Part shown: positions 1-12,700 of the stretch, piece after piece
Numbering within the stretch: position 1 is the stretch's first letter
Layout: each line of letters starts with the position of its first letter
Source: Hyperoplus lanceolatus
Taxonomy: Eukaryota > Chordata > Actinopteri > Uranoscopiformes > Ammodytidae
Reading direction: 5' to 3'
Length of the DNA stretch: 64,000 bases
Assembly: GCA_026929865.2 (NCBI GenBank)
Contig: CM049416.1
Coordinates: 15,212,501 to 15,276,500, forward strand
The notes under the pieces: model-generated
What the model saw: the letters and a program-made list of their open reading frames with translations, nothing else
Told to the model about the DNA's origin: nothing
Database searches by the model: none
Translations under genes and position numbers: made by a program

Positions 1-780
1 GTCCCAACATGCCTCCTACCCCTAACCCTAATCATTCAAGCAGGTCCATTAATAACAAGAAGGATGTATGGGCAAGTCTAAACAAGTATCCCTGCCCATA
101 TGAACAACATTCCTTATTGTGGAAATTCATGCGGCAATAATGCAGCCCTAGTGGGTAATATCCTCTAGAATATATCTCATAACGCTCTCAAACACCCTAC
201 AACAAGGTGTCAAAATAGTCTGCATTTGAATTTAATTTTACTCTTTAAAATCAAAATCCTCCTTTCCTCTTTACAAAAATACGTAAGGTTATTTACCTTA
301 TCACTTGTGTCAGAATACATCCTATGAAAAATAAAGTTTACAGATGAACAAACACACATTTTTGGTGTGCAACATTTTTGGTGTGCAACATAGACGCAAT
401 ATCAACTGCATTGCAACAACACTGCACTTGAGACTATTTTAAATATTTGGGGTTTGTTCCAGCCTGTCAGTCTGCAGCATGTACGCGAGCCGACCTGCTC
501 CACTCTCAATAAACATCTGCAGTTTAGGCCGACCATCGCTCAAAGTTATCATGATGGGCTAAATTACAACCTTTTGCAGCAGATGCATCCTCCTGCTCCC
601 TGACGGCAGTTATGAGATGGATTAGCCAATCATCATGGAACATCATGAAACATAATGTTAATGGATACTGGCCTGAATCTTTATTTCATGGTTATCATCA
701 CACTCTTACCTTTTTGCTTTCACATGGTCTTTCTTTCCAGTCCATCCCTAGCCTCCATCCATTCTTTTATCTGAAAGGCG

Positions 781-999
781 GAGTCAGTGATTCTGGAGAA
801 CGATTGTTGACCAAAACACTTTTTGTCAAAATCAGTGAAAATCTTGTCATGATCTTCTACCTGTCCGTACTGTATGTGTGCTGAAATAAAATGCTGGATC
901 AGCGTTCAGTACGAACATGTAGCGTATGGTGAGGAGATACTCACTGAATTTGACACAGAAGTGATTTTGACAACACGCATGCTCCAGAATTGCTGACTC
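781..999. mobile_element. MITE with about 41-bp imperfect inverted ends
   Basis: The left end (GAGTCAGTGATTCTGGAGAA ... ACACTT, 781-821) is complementary, with scattered mismatches, to the right end (AAGTGATTTTGACAACA ... TGCTGACTC, 959-999). 219 bp, no coding capacity. A related single arm lies at 42,903-43,008. Confidence 0.75.
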
Positions 1000-2468
1000 T
1001 TTTAATATATAGTATTTCTGAAGTTAACATAATTTTGTTCGTGTCCTCCATTTTATTCCCCAAATTTGTCACCTTTACTTTCTTCTTTTCTGCTCATTTT
1101 ATTGTTTCATCTTTCTGTTTCTGGTCTGCTTTTGTACCCTATCCCTTTCCAATAACCCTCATCCGGCCAGTATGTATTACATTTCCATCTCCTTACTGAG
1201 CAAACCGAGTGCTAATTAAACACCAAGACCCGAGAGCAGCAGCAGACTGGTCTACTCACACAATGCTAATCTTGTGCTGGCGCACCACTGAAGTAGACAC
1301 AACCACTGATGCTGCTGGCTACGTGCAGGAGTAACGGGAACGCAGATGATTAGAAGACTCTGAGATAAAGTATTTTTTTAAAGCCTGCATACTGAGGGGA
1401 CAAAACAAATTCATATCACATTCACAGCAGAAGAGTGGAAAATGTGTTGAGGTGGAGCCATTGTGTGATTACAAAACTGCAGCCTTTTTTTAAGTAAACA
1501 AATTAATATGCAAATTAGTTCCCAAACAGAGCTCAAATGCATCCTGATGACTGCATACATTGAAGGCAATTTCCCTGGTTTGAATCCTTTGAGGTACCTT
1601 TGATCACTGCTCTCTCTATCCTCCCAAATGTTGTCCAACTGTCAATTAATAAATAATAAAAGGAAGTCAATGCAATACAGTGCAATCGTTTTTCTTTATT
1701 TTGTTTACTGCAGACCATGGATTTCATCATTTTCATTTCTCTCACAATTGTCTGTTTCCCTGGAGGAAGCCTAAAACAGCATCATGTAGTGGGTACGGCA
1801 TGCTGCAAAAATAATAGGCCTACAAAAAAACTTCCATTTCTCTATCGAGAACAACAAATTGTTTGTTGGTTTCAGCTTCTCCAGGCTGAAGATTTGCTGC
1901 TTTCCTGTGTCTTTATAGCAGCAATAACTGTTTTGCGGCCCTATTGTCCCAGGACTACAAACATGCACTTTAGTCAAATACAGAAACACAATGGAGAATG
2001 CATTTAAATAAGTCATTTAAAGTCAACCATCTGTACATTGTCTCTGTTTTTCTGGTTCATCCCTGCTAATCTGTGCGTAAATTATGCTTCCAATGTCTCG
2101 CCCTAATTAAGTCGGGAAGCAATGCTTTATAATTTACCGACAATGAGATCGAATGCATTGATTTAGACATCAAGTTTATTTCGGAGTCCTCAAAACAATT
2201 TGCATTGGAAGGCAAGTCTCTAGTTGCATTATTGATTTCCTCTTCATCCAGATTCGGTTTCACATGCAATAGCAGTGGGATAAAGGGTCAGTGTATTAAG
2301 GAAAGATGGAGAGAGAGTGTATGTCTGGGTGAGTGGGTGGGTGTCAGGGTCCAGATCACCTCCATGTTAATCCAATGCTAATAGGATTAGAAAGTGATCA
2401 TAGAGTGCATGGAGTTTCAGAGACATGCATGGAGGTCGGGGTCAACGAGCGATCTTATTAAAAGGTTG

Positions 2469-2469
2469 A

Positions 2470-2502
<33 letters not shown>

Positions 2503-2524
2503 TGTGTGTGTGCATGTGTGTGCG
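2469..2524. repeat. (GT)n microsatellite, interrupted
   Basis: About 25 GT units with GTAT and GCAT interruptions. Repetitive Cys-Val or Thr-His frames here are artefacts. Confidence 0.95.
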
Positions 2525-4889
2525 CACGCTCAACGCTCCACACGACAAATAGTGAAACCATATGTAATCTATATGATAATGTCCCGATTCCATGCAGTGC
2601 AGCAGTTGGCAAACCAGTTGGAAAACACTGTCTATGGCCTCATTCCCAGCAAACGCCACAGCTGGTTGAGGATAAAAAGTCCTATAAATTTCACCTCAAT
2701 GGTCACTCCAGCGGGGAAGGGTATTGTCCTGCACCGCATGAGGTAACCGAACATGTGGAGATGGTGAACTGGCCTTTTTTATTTTTTTTCTTCTTTTTGT
2801 AATTATTACTCTCGAGGTACGTACCCATCCATCACACTGCAAGGTTGGACGATCATGCGTAAAGCCATTGCGCTTGCTGGCTGGCCCTGAGTGATTCATT
2901 CATTGGCTAATTATCAACTACTCTAATCCTGTCAGATTGTTGCCACAGTACAAGGTGCAGGCAGTGAGTAGACGATGACGATGAAAGAGTAAGATGTTGT
3001 GGTGAGGACAGTACAACTCTGTCTGCATCCATATTCTACTTTAAATAACAAAACATTTCCTATTTGAATCTAAATGGTTTGTGCTACAGGCACAAACAAT
3101 ACATAAGTTAATACACTATTTCCCTGTTTTATCAACTCCTTGTATCTGTTTAGTTTGCATATCTGTAGGCTGAAAGGTCAGGAAGTAAGCGTTAAGGCTG
3201 TAATTCAAACATCATACGTCAACACCACCACTGGCAGAACAATACCCACGACCAGAAGCGGCACGGCTACTTTCCCACACTCTGTCCGATGCTAAACTGG
3301 CACGAATTTGGAAGCGGAGGAAAATTGCATAAATGTCCAGATGTCATAGTGCCAGTGGTCTACTTGCGAGAGAGTTATGCCTTTGCTGAGGCTCTTCCCT
3401 TTCCTGGTGCGTAAAGCGAACTCTGACATTCATTGGCAGATTATTTTATGCCAAGCTTTCCCTCATTTGAAATGTTAGAACAGTGATAAACTGCTGCTGA
3501 ATGGTATTCAGCACGGCTGGGCACTGATGACGTTGAAAGATGGAAAAAAGAAATTTAATGGCCAGTATATTAAAAATAAACTTGAGACACAGAAGATGAA
3601 ACATACTTTGTATTCAAGGCACTAACCTACATTTTTTTATTATCCTGCACAGTTCACTGGATCATATTTTTATTGTTAAAAATAGCCCATGTTGTAGCTC
3701 CCAGCACAAGGTTGCAGAATAACCATCCAGAAGTTTGGTGGAATAAAAATGCTGTTAAATGACTATTAGAACTGTCCATGCAGTGATTAAAAGAACAAAA
3801 AACTCTAGAAATGTGTGTGTGCTATTTCTTCATACTAAACAGCTGCAGCTAACACAGGGTACAAAGGGTAATATGTGTGAAGTTATCGTATTTGTTGCTC
3901 ATAGATCCATTCAGTGGATGTGTGTTTACTGTGTGTTTGTAAATGCTTGTTGATCGAGTGTTCGCTAAGTGTTAACTGTATGAAGCTAGATGACCTTTCC
4001 CTTCTCTGGCAAATTTACAAAACTTGCAAAAACATTTCAAAGAACAGGACTATCTGACCCCCAGCATTCCTGATGAAAACACTAATGCGATGACCTCAAG
4101 TGACCACATCATCAATTTACATGGCATATAATACAAAATTAAAGTGCATTTACACACACTTGCATAATATTCATTCTTGCATAGACACAGTATAGGGTTA
4201 ATGATAAACTACTGTCTGTGTGATGTGTTTATCTTAAAAAAAACATTTGTATTTGTTTACAACCATGGAATGCAGACACATTATCTGGTTAATAAGTTAC
4301 TTTATGCACATTGACAAATTGTGGCATGCTTACTACCTTATGCACATATAAATAACAATTATCCCAAAAGGAAAAATACAGCAAAATGATGTTGTTCAAC
4401 TTGATAAAACACACTCATCAATATTTGGCCCAAGTCCAACTAAGTCAAAGAAGTATTCATGAATTTGATTGGTGTAATCAAACAGAAAGCACTTCTTGAT
4501 ATTTAATCCTCATTACTGAAGACCAGCTGTTTGAGCTTCATCATCGGGCTGGCCCAACAGTCAACTCACACCTGATTAAGATAAAGCCTCCCCTACATCC
4601 CCCTGTCTGTCCAAGCAGCCAACCAGGAGAAACAGATTTCTTCCGGGGGGGGGGGGCTCCCAGCTTCAAAGAGGCTGAAACAGTCTTAGCTAGAAGCGTC
4701 AGGAAGTTGTCTGTCTCCCTTTTGTCAGGCCAACTGGACTCACTTTCATGTCCCTCGTGAAGCCAGTTTCCTGATTAGCAGAGCAGCTAACTCCAAAATA
4801 GGCCAGGGTCAACCTCCTTGTACTTAAATTGACCTTGACTTGAAAATATATAATGATTGATGAATGAATAATAATTATGCACATTTTTG

Positions 4890-5449
4890 TGAATGCCAAA
4901 CAACCTATGTTTCCGGAAATTAGTCCGGAAAAGTAGCAGCAAAGATGTTGCCGATCTACGAATAAGCATGATTCAAATTAATCGAATACTTAAAATTGCC
5001 AACATTGCAATGGTAATGGAAAGAGCAAAAAACAAACAAAAAGAACAGCACAATATTTTGCATTTGTTCAGCTGGTCAGGTTCAGGGAGAGTCTGCCTTG
5101 ATGTTTCAACAAAGAAAAGCTAACCTTAACTTTCAAAGCAAATTTACAGCGCTGGGAGATATGGATGGACCAGCTGTTCGGGAGGGGATAGCAAAAATTG
5201 TATCCAGTATTGCATCTATCAAAGGAGACATCACAGCTATCAAAGGAAAAGTCGCTGGAATCGATGACATGAAAGGAGACATCGCTAATATCAAAGGAGA
5301 CATCGAAAAAATGGCTGCAGTGGAAGGAGAGGATAACAATGACTAATTAAAATTCATCGAGAAAATTGGATAGCATGTCAGTTGTGCAACGTCAATGAAT
5401 AAGGAGAATGAAAATTGACTGGGTATTGGACTGCAGCTTAACAGACAAA

Positions 5450-5480
<31 letters not shown>

Positions 5481-5750
5481 TATACTTAATCCTTGTGTAT
5501 TTTCTTCCTTTTTTTTTTTTTTTTTTTTACTTTTTCTTTTTTTCTGTTTTCTTTTCTTTTCTGTGATCAGTAAATGTGTATCTGATTTTGAATCTGATGA
5601 AAGTGGGGGCGGGACTCGATAAGCCTTAGGCTTCTTCCGTCACCCTTCGGACAACACTAATTAAGATTTATGATGTGAAAGAGATAATTGTGTATTGTGT
5701 GAAATTGTCCGAAAGAAAAAATAAATAAATAAATAAAAAATAAATAAATT
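4890..5750 (+). mobile_element. LINE-like fragment: ORF1-type coiled-coil remnant plus 3' tail
   Basis: Frames at 4,893-5,123 and 5,098-5,346 overlap out of phase. The second encodes regular repeats (IKGDITAIKGKV, MKGDIANIKGDI) with hydrophobic residues every three to four positions, as in the coiled coil of a non-LTR ORF1 protein. Downstream are an A/TA run (5,448-5,484), a T run (5,509-5,530), then GTGGGGGCGGGACTCGATAA ... GGCTTCTTCCG and an A-rich (AAAT)n end at about 5,720-5,750, which look like the 3' tail of a fish LINE. There is no reverse transcriptase between ORF1 remnant and tail. Family uncertain. Confidence 0.55.
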
Positions 5751-6649
5751 TAAACACTCGTATGAAGCAAGAGCCAGGAGGTGATTAGCTTAGCTTTAAG
5801 GGACTGAAAGCAGGGACACACAGCTAGCTTAGCTCCACACAAAATTCACAAATACGCCTAACAACTATAAATCTCACTAATTAACAGTTGTATATCCTAT
5901 TATTTTAAACTGTACACAAACAGAAATGTACAAACAAAATTTGGTGTTTAAGGGAGTAAGCTTTTTGCTTTGTGGCAAGATAGATGAAGAACATTTAATT
6001 AAACTTGGTTTTAATGGTTTATAGTGTTTAAAAAAAGTCCACTGACGTAAAGCTCAACGTAGGCCTTTATCCTTCACAGACATTGCATTATAAGATGAAT
6101 ATGGCTCCTAAAAACATTATTCAATACACTACACATTATGAACCCAATCAGTAAGAGTGGGACCCCCTCATCTATTTTTCAGCAGGTGGATTGACCAAGT
6201 CTTTATCTCCATCTAAGTGATTGATTGATCACTTCCTATAAGCTTGGGCGCACAAAACAGAGGTGGTCTGACAACAATGCCACAACTGCCACCTCAGCTA
6301 AAAAGCGGCCGGGCCCACCGCAGCGTTCCCCAAGTGATGGCGTCAATAAAAGGCCATGATGAATCCTCTGCCTCTCCAGGGGGAAAGGCTATGGGAAATC
6401 AATGGCTAATAAAACTAATGCTTTGCTCTCCCACAAGACATACATATAGAAGACCCAATGAAAGGGAAGACTGGATTTGGGTTTGAGGGGGACAAAACTC
6501 AAACCCTTTAAAAACAAGCTGTGTAGTGAATTGAGTTTTCACAGGCAACATACTGTACAATTGCCGATCGGGAATAGCACCATGTTAAAGCATATTTTAA
6601 CAAATTATATTTGTTCTTTACAAAAAAATGTAAATGTGTGAATCCAAGG

Positions 6650-6796
6650 GGCGCCCTTAGCTCAGTTGGTAGGGCATCCCCACAATGGGCCTCGGCCAGC
6701 AGCGGAACCGGGTTCGATTCCAGCCCGCGGTCGTTCTCTGCATATCACTGTCCCTACACTATTGAATAAAGTATAAAATGCCAAAAAATATCTTGT
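6650..6796 (+). mobile_element. tRNA-derived SINE
   Basis: A Pol III A box (TAGCTCAGTTGG, 6,658-6,669) and B box (GGTTCGATTCC, 6,711-6,721) are correctly spaced, but the bases after the B box do not pair with the 5' GCGCCCT, so no acceptor stem forms. A tail like that of fish SINEs follows (TTGAATAAAGTATAAAATGC, then A-rich). Confidence 0.75.
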
Positions 6797-8534
6797 AAAA
6801 TGTGAATCCAGTAAAATTTAAAATACAATTTCACACAGGGTATTTTAAAAACTACTCATATGGTTCTGTGCCCAACAGCATTCACGGAGCCTTATTTAAA
6901 AGAGGCAATGTCCAGGAGCAATGCATGCTGAGAGTTTTATAATTGTTTCTGAAATCCATGGCTTCCCCTACACACTGTGCTCTTATCAGTAAAACAGTGG
7001 CCAACTTTAAATCTCCCCATCCATCAATCCAACCCACCAGTGGGATCCAACCAGAAAACAGCCACCAGCATGTTACAAGAAAACAAATGGGTAGCCAATC
7101 AGCCCGTCCAAATTATGCTTCCAGTACGGTCTCAACGGTTGATTACACTGTCTGACCGTGGACGGGGTAATTAGGGTGGTCTCTCGGAGACGCCTGCATC
7201 CACAGTGATACATGTGATGCTTGATTAAAAATGCACACTGTGTTGAGTGCTGTTCTCCGACTCAGCCAAACAATACATAAATCACGGCATGAAGGATTGG
7301 GGATATGATTTAAGATGCCAGACAGATGTTGCTGTATCTCAGTTCGCTGCTGCAGATACAACATTGTTGCTTCTACAGGAATTTATGCAGAGTTATGCTG
7401 TTTTACTGTGATCTTAATTAGCTGCCTGCCAGTTTTACAACTTAAATTACAATATAAGTGAGCAACAGGGCCGTTACTTTTCTCTCGAAATTGCAATTAC
7501 CATGTGAATGAGGGAGAAAATGAATATTGAATCACTCCTTTATTCACTTAATCAATTTTAAGATTCAGTGTACTGAAATGGATACTATATTATATTATAG
7601 TTGACAAAGTTACACACACAGAATTTCGGACAATCAAAAAAGAACTGGCTGACAGTGAATGTAGTGCACCTAATAGTAAAACAGACATAGTAAGGATTAT
7701 GGTAGCATTCAAATTAATTGAAGCAAATCCTGTGTTGTTCCTAGTGTCCATATATTTAGAGGTTCCTATTAAAACTCAAGTGGTGTGCAGATTTCAACAC
7801 AACCAGCATGGGATCATGTTTTTCTTTTTTTCCAGCATGAGGTTCAACTCCTTTTCCCTTCCCTCTTTAATTCATTGTACATTCTGCTTCCACAATCAAT
7901 TCCACTGGCCTACTTCCAGAAAATCTGCAGGTGCTGGCACAGTGACCTATAAAAAACTAGACCTTCTGCCACCAAAGCTCATCATTATGGAAGCCCCGTC
8001 TTCCACACTTGACTTAAAATGGAAGGACTTGAACACAGAGGACAAATACGTTGCCTTTCATTGATGTTTGTCTACCGGGAATAGATGTATGTTGATGGGT
8101 CGTGAAGAGTCATGGCTCAGAAAGCACAGTCCATGCAGCTATATAATTCACCATGCACATGTACGAACACACTTGCAGAGCACCAGGTTTCGATACACTG
8201 CATCAACAATACCCACCAATTCTCTCCCAAGAGTGTTGCAGGCCAGGGCCACTATTCACTGAGATCAACAGCAGAGCAGACATTGCCATGTCCAGCTGGG
8301 TCAAACACAAGTTTCTTTTCCGTAGTTTGCACCAAACATCTGTGTATCTGACCCTTAAAAACCATTGAAACTTAATAAAAAAACTTGTTTTTACTATTAA
8401 GTAACACATAGGAATAAAGAGTAAAGATTAATTTTGCAAAGGACAACTCACATTTGGAGATGAGGACACCCTAATTTTTGGTAAAGGTATTTTCCACGGA
8501 GAGCAAAATTCTGTTCAAACATCAGCCATCCTTT

Positions 8535-9730
8535 CAGTGTTAATTTTGGCAGCAAATTCTGATTTAGTCTTAGTCCTATTCTAGTCATCTAAAATATTTT
8601 AGTCTTAGTCTAGTCTTAATCTACTAAATATAAGCAGATTTTAGTTGACCAAATCTACAGTCTAAGTGTTTTTCTTCATTGAATGGTATTAAGGTTTCAA
8701 TATGCAATACAGACACAGATTTAATAGTTGTAATACAAAACATGTATTCTATTTAATTTGTAATAATCTCATATAAAATCAGTGTACCTGACTGGATAGG
8801 GGGAGGGGGGGCTTTAAGAGCCTTTGCCCAGGGGCCCATTATCTCATGATCCGTCTATGAACCAACTAGATTCCACAATCGTTTTTTCTTTTTGCGGGGA
8901 GCAAGCACAAGCATTATTTATAAAAAATAGAAAATAAAAAAAATAAGTGGGGGGCCCCACACTAGGTCTTGAAACGGGCCCCGAGATCGTTAAGGCCACC
9001 CCTGGGCAGCAGCAGCATGCAGTTACGTGCTGATAAAATTGAGCAACTGTACTTTCCTTTAAGCAGCACTGCTGCCGCTGTGTGTTCGGACTTCTTTTGC
9101 ATCAAAGCCTTTTTGATAATAAAAATTAGAGGTTTTAATTGAACGCTATATGCGTCGGAGTTGATTGTAACTTACTCGGGTGAAAACAGAAACTAACGGA
9201 GGGAGGCGGGAGTTTCACAGTTCATTTCCTATATAGTTGCGCAGTCAGTTTGAGGAAATGACTCTGTGTATTCAAGCTCGAGACACACGGCTAAGTTCCG
9301 CGATCTGTTTGTAGTACAAACAGATCGCGGAACTTAGCCGTTCCCCTAGACAACGTTAACGGGCAGGATATCCCTGACTATCATTTTGTCCATCAAACCG
9401 CAGAGTTTTTCTGCACGTCGGCTCTCTCCACCCGCTCACACTGTGTGGTCTCCCATCAATTTTCACCGACACAGGGTTGCGTTCGCTGCTTCGCACTGAT
9501 TGGATTTCTTCCCAACTTGTCCCACAGTTCTGATTGGATCTGTTCTCCATTCGTCCCGCCCTAACAGTTTCGTCTCGTTCCTATTCGTAGACTATAGTGT
9601 CAGTTATGTTCGTCTCAGTCTTCGTCATCATATCTGCCTTTTTATTTAGTCTTTATTTAGTTTTCGTGCGTGAAAAAGGTTTGTTGACGAATATTTTTCG
9701 TCATAGTCTTAGTCTACGAAATTATCACTG
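8535..9730. mobile_element. hAT-type non-autonomous transposon
   Basis: Begins CAGTGTTAATTTTGG and ends CGAAATTATCACTG, near-complementary ends typical of hAT. The flanks CATCCTTT (8,527-8,534) and CGTCCTTT (9,731-9,738) are an 8-bp target duplication with one substitution. Sub-terminal TTAGTCTTAGTC motifs occur on both sides. 1,196 bp with no transposase. It contains the perfect palindrome at 9,287-9,341. Confidence 0.88.
9287..9341. repeat. Perfect 55-bp palindrome (27-bp arms, 1-nt centre)
   Basis: Arms 9,287-9,313 and 9,315-9,341 are exact reverse complements around a central G at 9,314 (left arm ACGGCTAAGTTCCGCGATC...). It lies inside the hAT-type element. Confidence 0.95.
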
Positions 9731-12700
9731 CGTCCTTTGAGGAAAAATATCACCAGAGTTTATAATGAGGACGACTTTAATTGCTAATGACAAATCGTGG
9801 AGCCAACCGAGGATCTTAGTGCTGCAGTCATGCCAGGGGAGCAGCTGGAGAAACAAAGGGGCATTCTGTTTCTGCTCAAAAGCCTTCTGTCTCTGATTAG
9901 AAAAAAACCTAACACTTTAATGCTCAACCAAAATTGGTCTGTAATCCAATCACAAATTTGCAACAAAAAAAAAAGTTATTTTGAGAATGTAGAGGATTTG
10001 TCCCTTTTTATATTGCATGTAAAGAATTGGTATGAGCTGTACAGAAAACAAAACACCATGCAGAGCAACACTCTGGAGCAATGAGGCATCTTTCTGCTTC
10101 GACAGCTTTCAGTGGCCAGATTCTCATGCAGCAGTGTAACCGTCAAGTACGCTGCATTAACAGACCGTACAGCGCTGTATACAATCCAGAATAGGCCCTC
10201 CTTTCTTCTGCCGTGACCAGTTGTCACATTCCAGCATTAGCCAGAGAGAAACGACAGCTTTAGAGTGGTACCACAGGGGCCAACCCAAACCAAATCTGTC
10301 TTCCTTTCAAGGATCTGTGCTAATTATCTAAGATCTTTTCAAATTCTGATCTGTGATCTGTTGAACACGGCTGGTACAACGAAACCATTTGCCTGAACTC
10401 AACTCTTACATTGGAACCAATGAAGTCATCGGTTGAGTGCAAACCCCATCCATTTGACCCTTAAATTAGGACAAAGACAAAGTTGGCCAGAGTGGTTCAA
10501 AAGTACTTCTAGCTACGTTTTCATCCTGCCTTTAAAACCCTCAACAAAACAAATTCTAGGGACAATCGCAAATAGCTTTTGAATTGTGAGAACAACATAA
10601 TTCTGTGCAACAATAAAATATGCATCCCCCCTCTCCCCCCCGCAGGAGTTTTAATATAATCCAAGTTTGTCTCACTAATATCAGGGGTGCAAAACTATAA
10701 GGCCCTGTTAAAAAATGCTGCAGGAAACTCCATTATGAAACCATAAAACGCATCATATAACACAATAAAATAACCATATCCCTCCTGACATTGGACTAGA
10801 GGGACAAGCAGACATGATGTCATGCTGCAACGTTATGCCATTTGTAGGGAGGACTGGGTTTCAAGTGAGCAAAGTTGTTCTTTGGGTTATTCAATATACA
10901 TATAAATCTCAGCTATAGAAGGCACTGATGGAAAGAAACTGAACACTTCCACCTCATTTCCACACTTGATGAAAAGATCTGACGTGAGCGATGAGCCCAA
11001 AAGGAATAGTTCAACGGGCACTTAGCTTAGCTCAGCATATACTGGACACCTGAGGAGACAACAAGCAAGCCTGTCTGAAGGTAACAACATCCGCCCACAA
11101 GAACATCCATAACTCTATAATTAACATGTTACAAATTTACCAGTTTTTTTCCTGACGTTTTTACAGGGATTAAATATAACAATACATTGCATTGTTAAGC
11201 ACACTTTTGAGGTGCTGGTATGCAGATGGCCTTCCCTTTTTGTTTGGAAAGAGCCAAACTAATAATAAGAATAAGAGGAATTTTCCCAAAATGCCAAACG
11301 TTTTCTATCTCTATCTTCTCTGCAATAGTAAAGAAAAATTATCATATGTACTGTCACACTATGGGGCTCCAGGAATTAAAGGACAGCATGCATCTCAATG
11401 TCTGTGTGTAACAGGGTGAAAACAATACACCAAGATAAGGGGATGTCATTTCTATTCCCAAGGCAAAACTACTTTCTGTCTGCAACAGGGATATCACATG
11501 GTATGTTTCTTGTTCCGATAAAGTTATCAAGGAAAGCTGCTTGTCAAAGCTAGAAAAAAACAGCACAGCTTGTAGATTAAATTGCCGATGTCAGCCGCTT
11601 CTGTAATGGATTGACTGGATGTGGTAACACGGTAATGAGCGAGCCTTTGGGGGAAAAACATCTGTGTGGACTTTTTGATCAAATGTAGCCAGCAGAGCAA
11701 AGATACAAATCTCCAACTGGACAGCGCCTTTGGATATTTCTTGGTTCAAATTCACATGAAAAATAATGATTGGAGGCCTTAGATGCTGAATTTATTTGAG
11801 CAGGGGGACACAAAATCAATTTTTCACGTATTTGCCAGGTCTAAGTCTAAGATGGCCTGCTGCGTGTTTCTTATCAAAATGAAAATGCTCCGTAGACATC
11901 ACATTAAATGGCCACTTTCTTATCAAAAGCAAAACATGCATAATTCAGTGACCTTCAATACGGTCCACCAGATTAAAAAATTAAAAATATACATTTAAAG
12001 GGTAGGCTAAGAGATTAAAGTGTGTGGTGTGGTTGCCCAAGATAACTCAAAAATAAATGTTGTCATCGTTCATCATGAAAGCACCATAACCATTCAGACT
12101 TCCCCATGGCCACTGATCCATGAATATCAAAATTATCTCCAGAAAGAAAATGATATCCTGTAGGAAGATAAATTCCGTGGCTGGTTTATATAGGGCCGAC
12201 TAAGGCAGATAAACAGCCATTATCGAATGCAGATTTCTCCCATTTATCACGGTTGACTTCCACAGTGGGTTTGGTTGCAATCAGAACTGCCATGTTTATT
12301 TTAACAGTGATGCACCTTATTTCTAGCCAGCTCTCAGTACCTGCTACTGATCCCATTATGAGACAATATTTGCAGTAATGAGGAGTTCAGCTTTCTCCCG
12401 TGAGATGGGTGAGCGGGCTATTGAGCAATGCTTAAATGGGCAGTCCATCAAAAAAGGGGGAAATTGCCTGAAAATGTTTCATGGCCCTGTCTTGAAAATT
12501 AAGGAGGATAGTTAACATGAAGGATGACCTAGAATAATTACCTTCCAAGCGAGCCAACCCTGAGTGAATTGGTGTTTTTTGAGTGGGCTGGAAATTATGA
12601 ACCACAAAACGGAAAACGGTGGCTATAAACTGACTCGGGAAATTGCCAATCAAATTTCAACCCTGTACAGCTTAGCATCAAGCCATGCGCATTCCCTCTT

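Noticed and set aside
6651-6730. tRNA gene
   Set aside because: A and B boxes are good, but the acceptor stem does not pair and a SINE-like tail follows.
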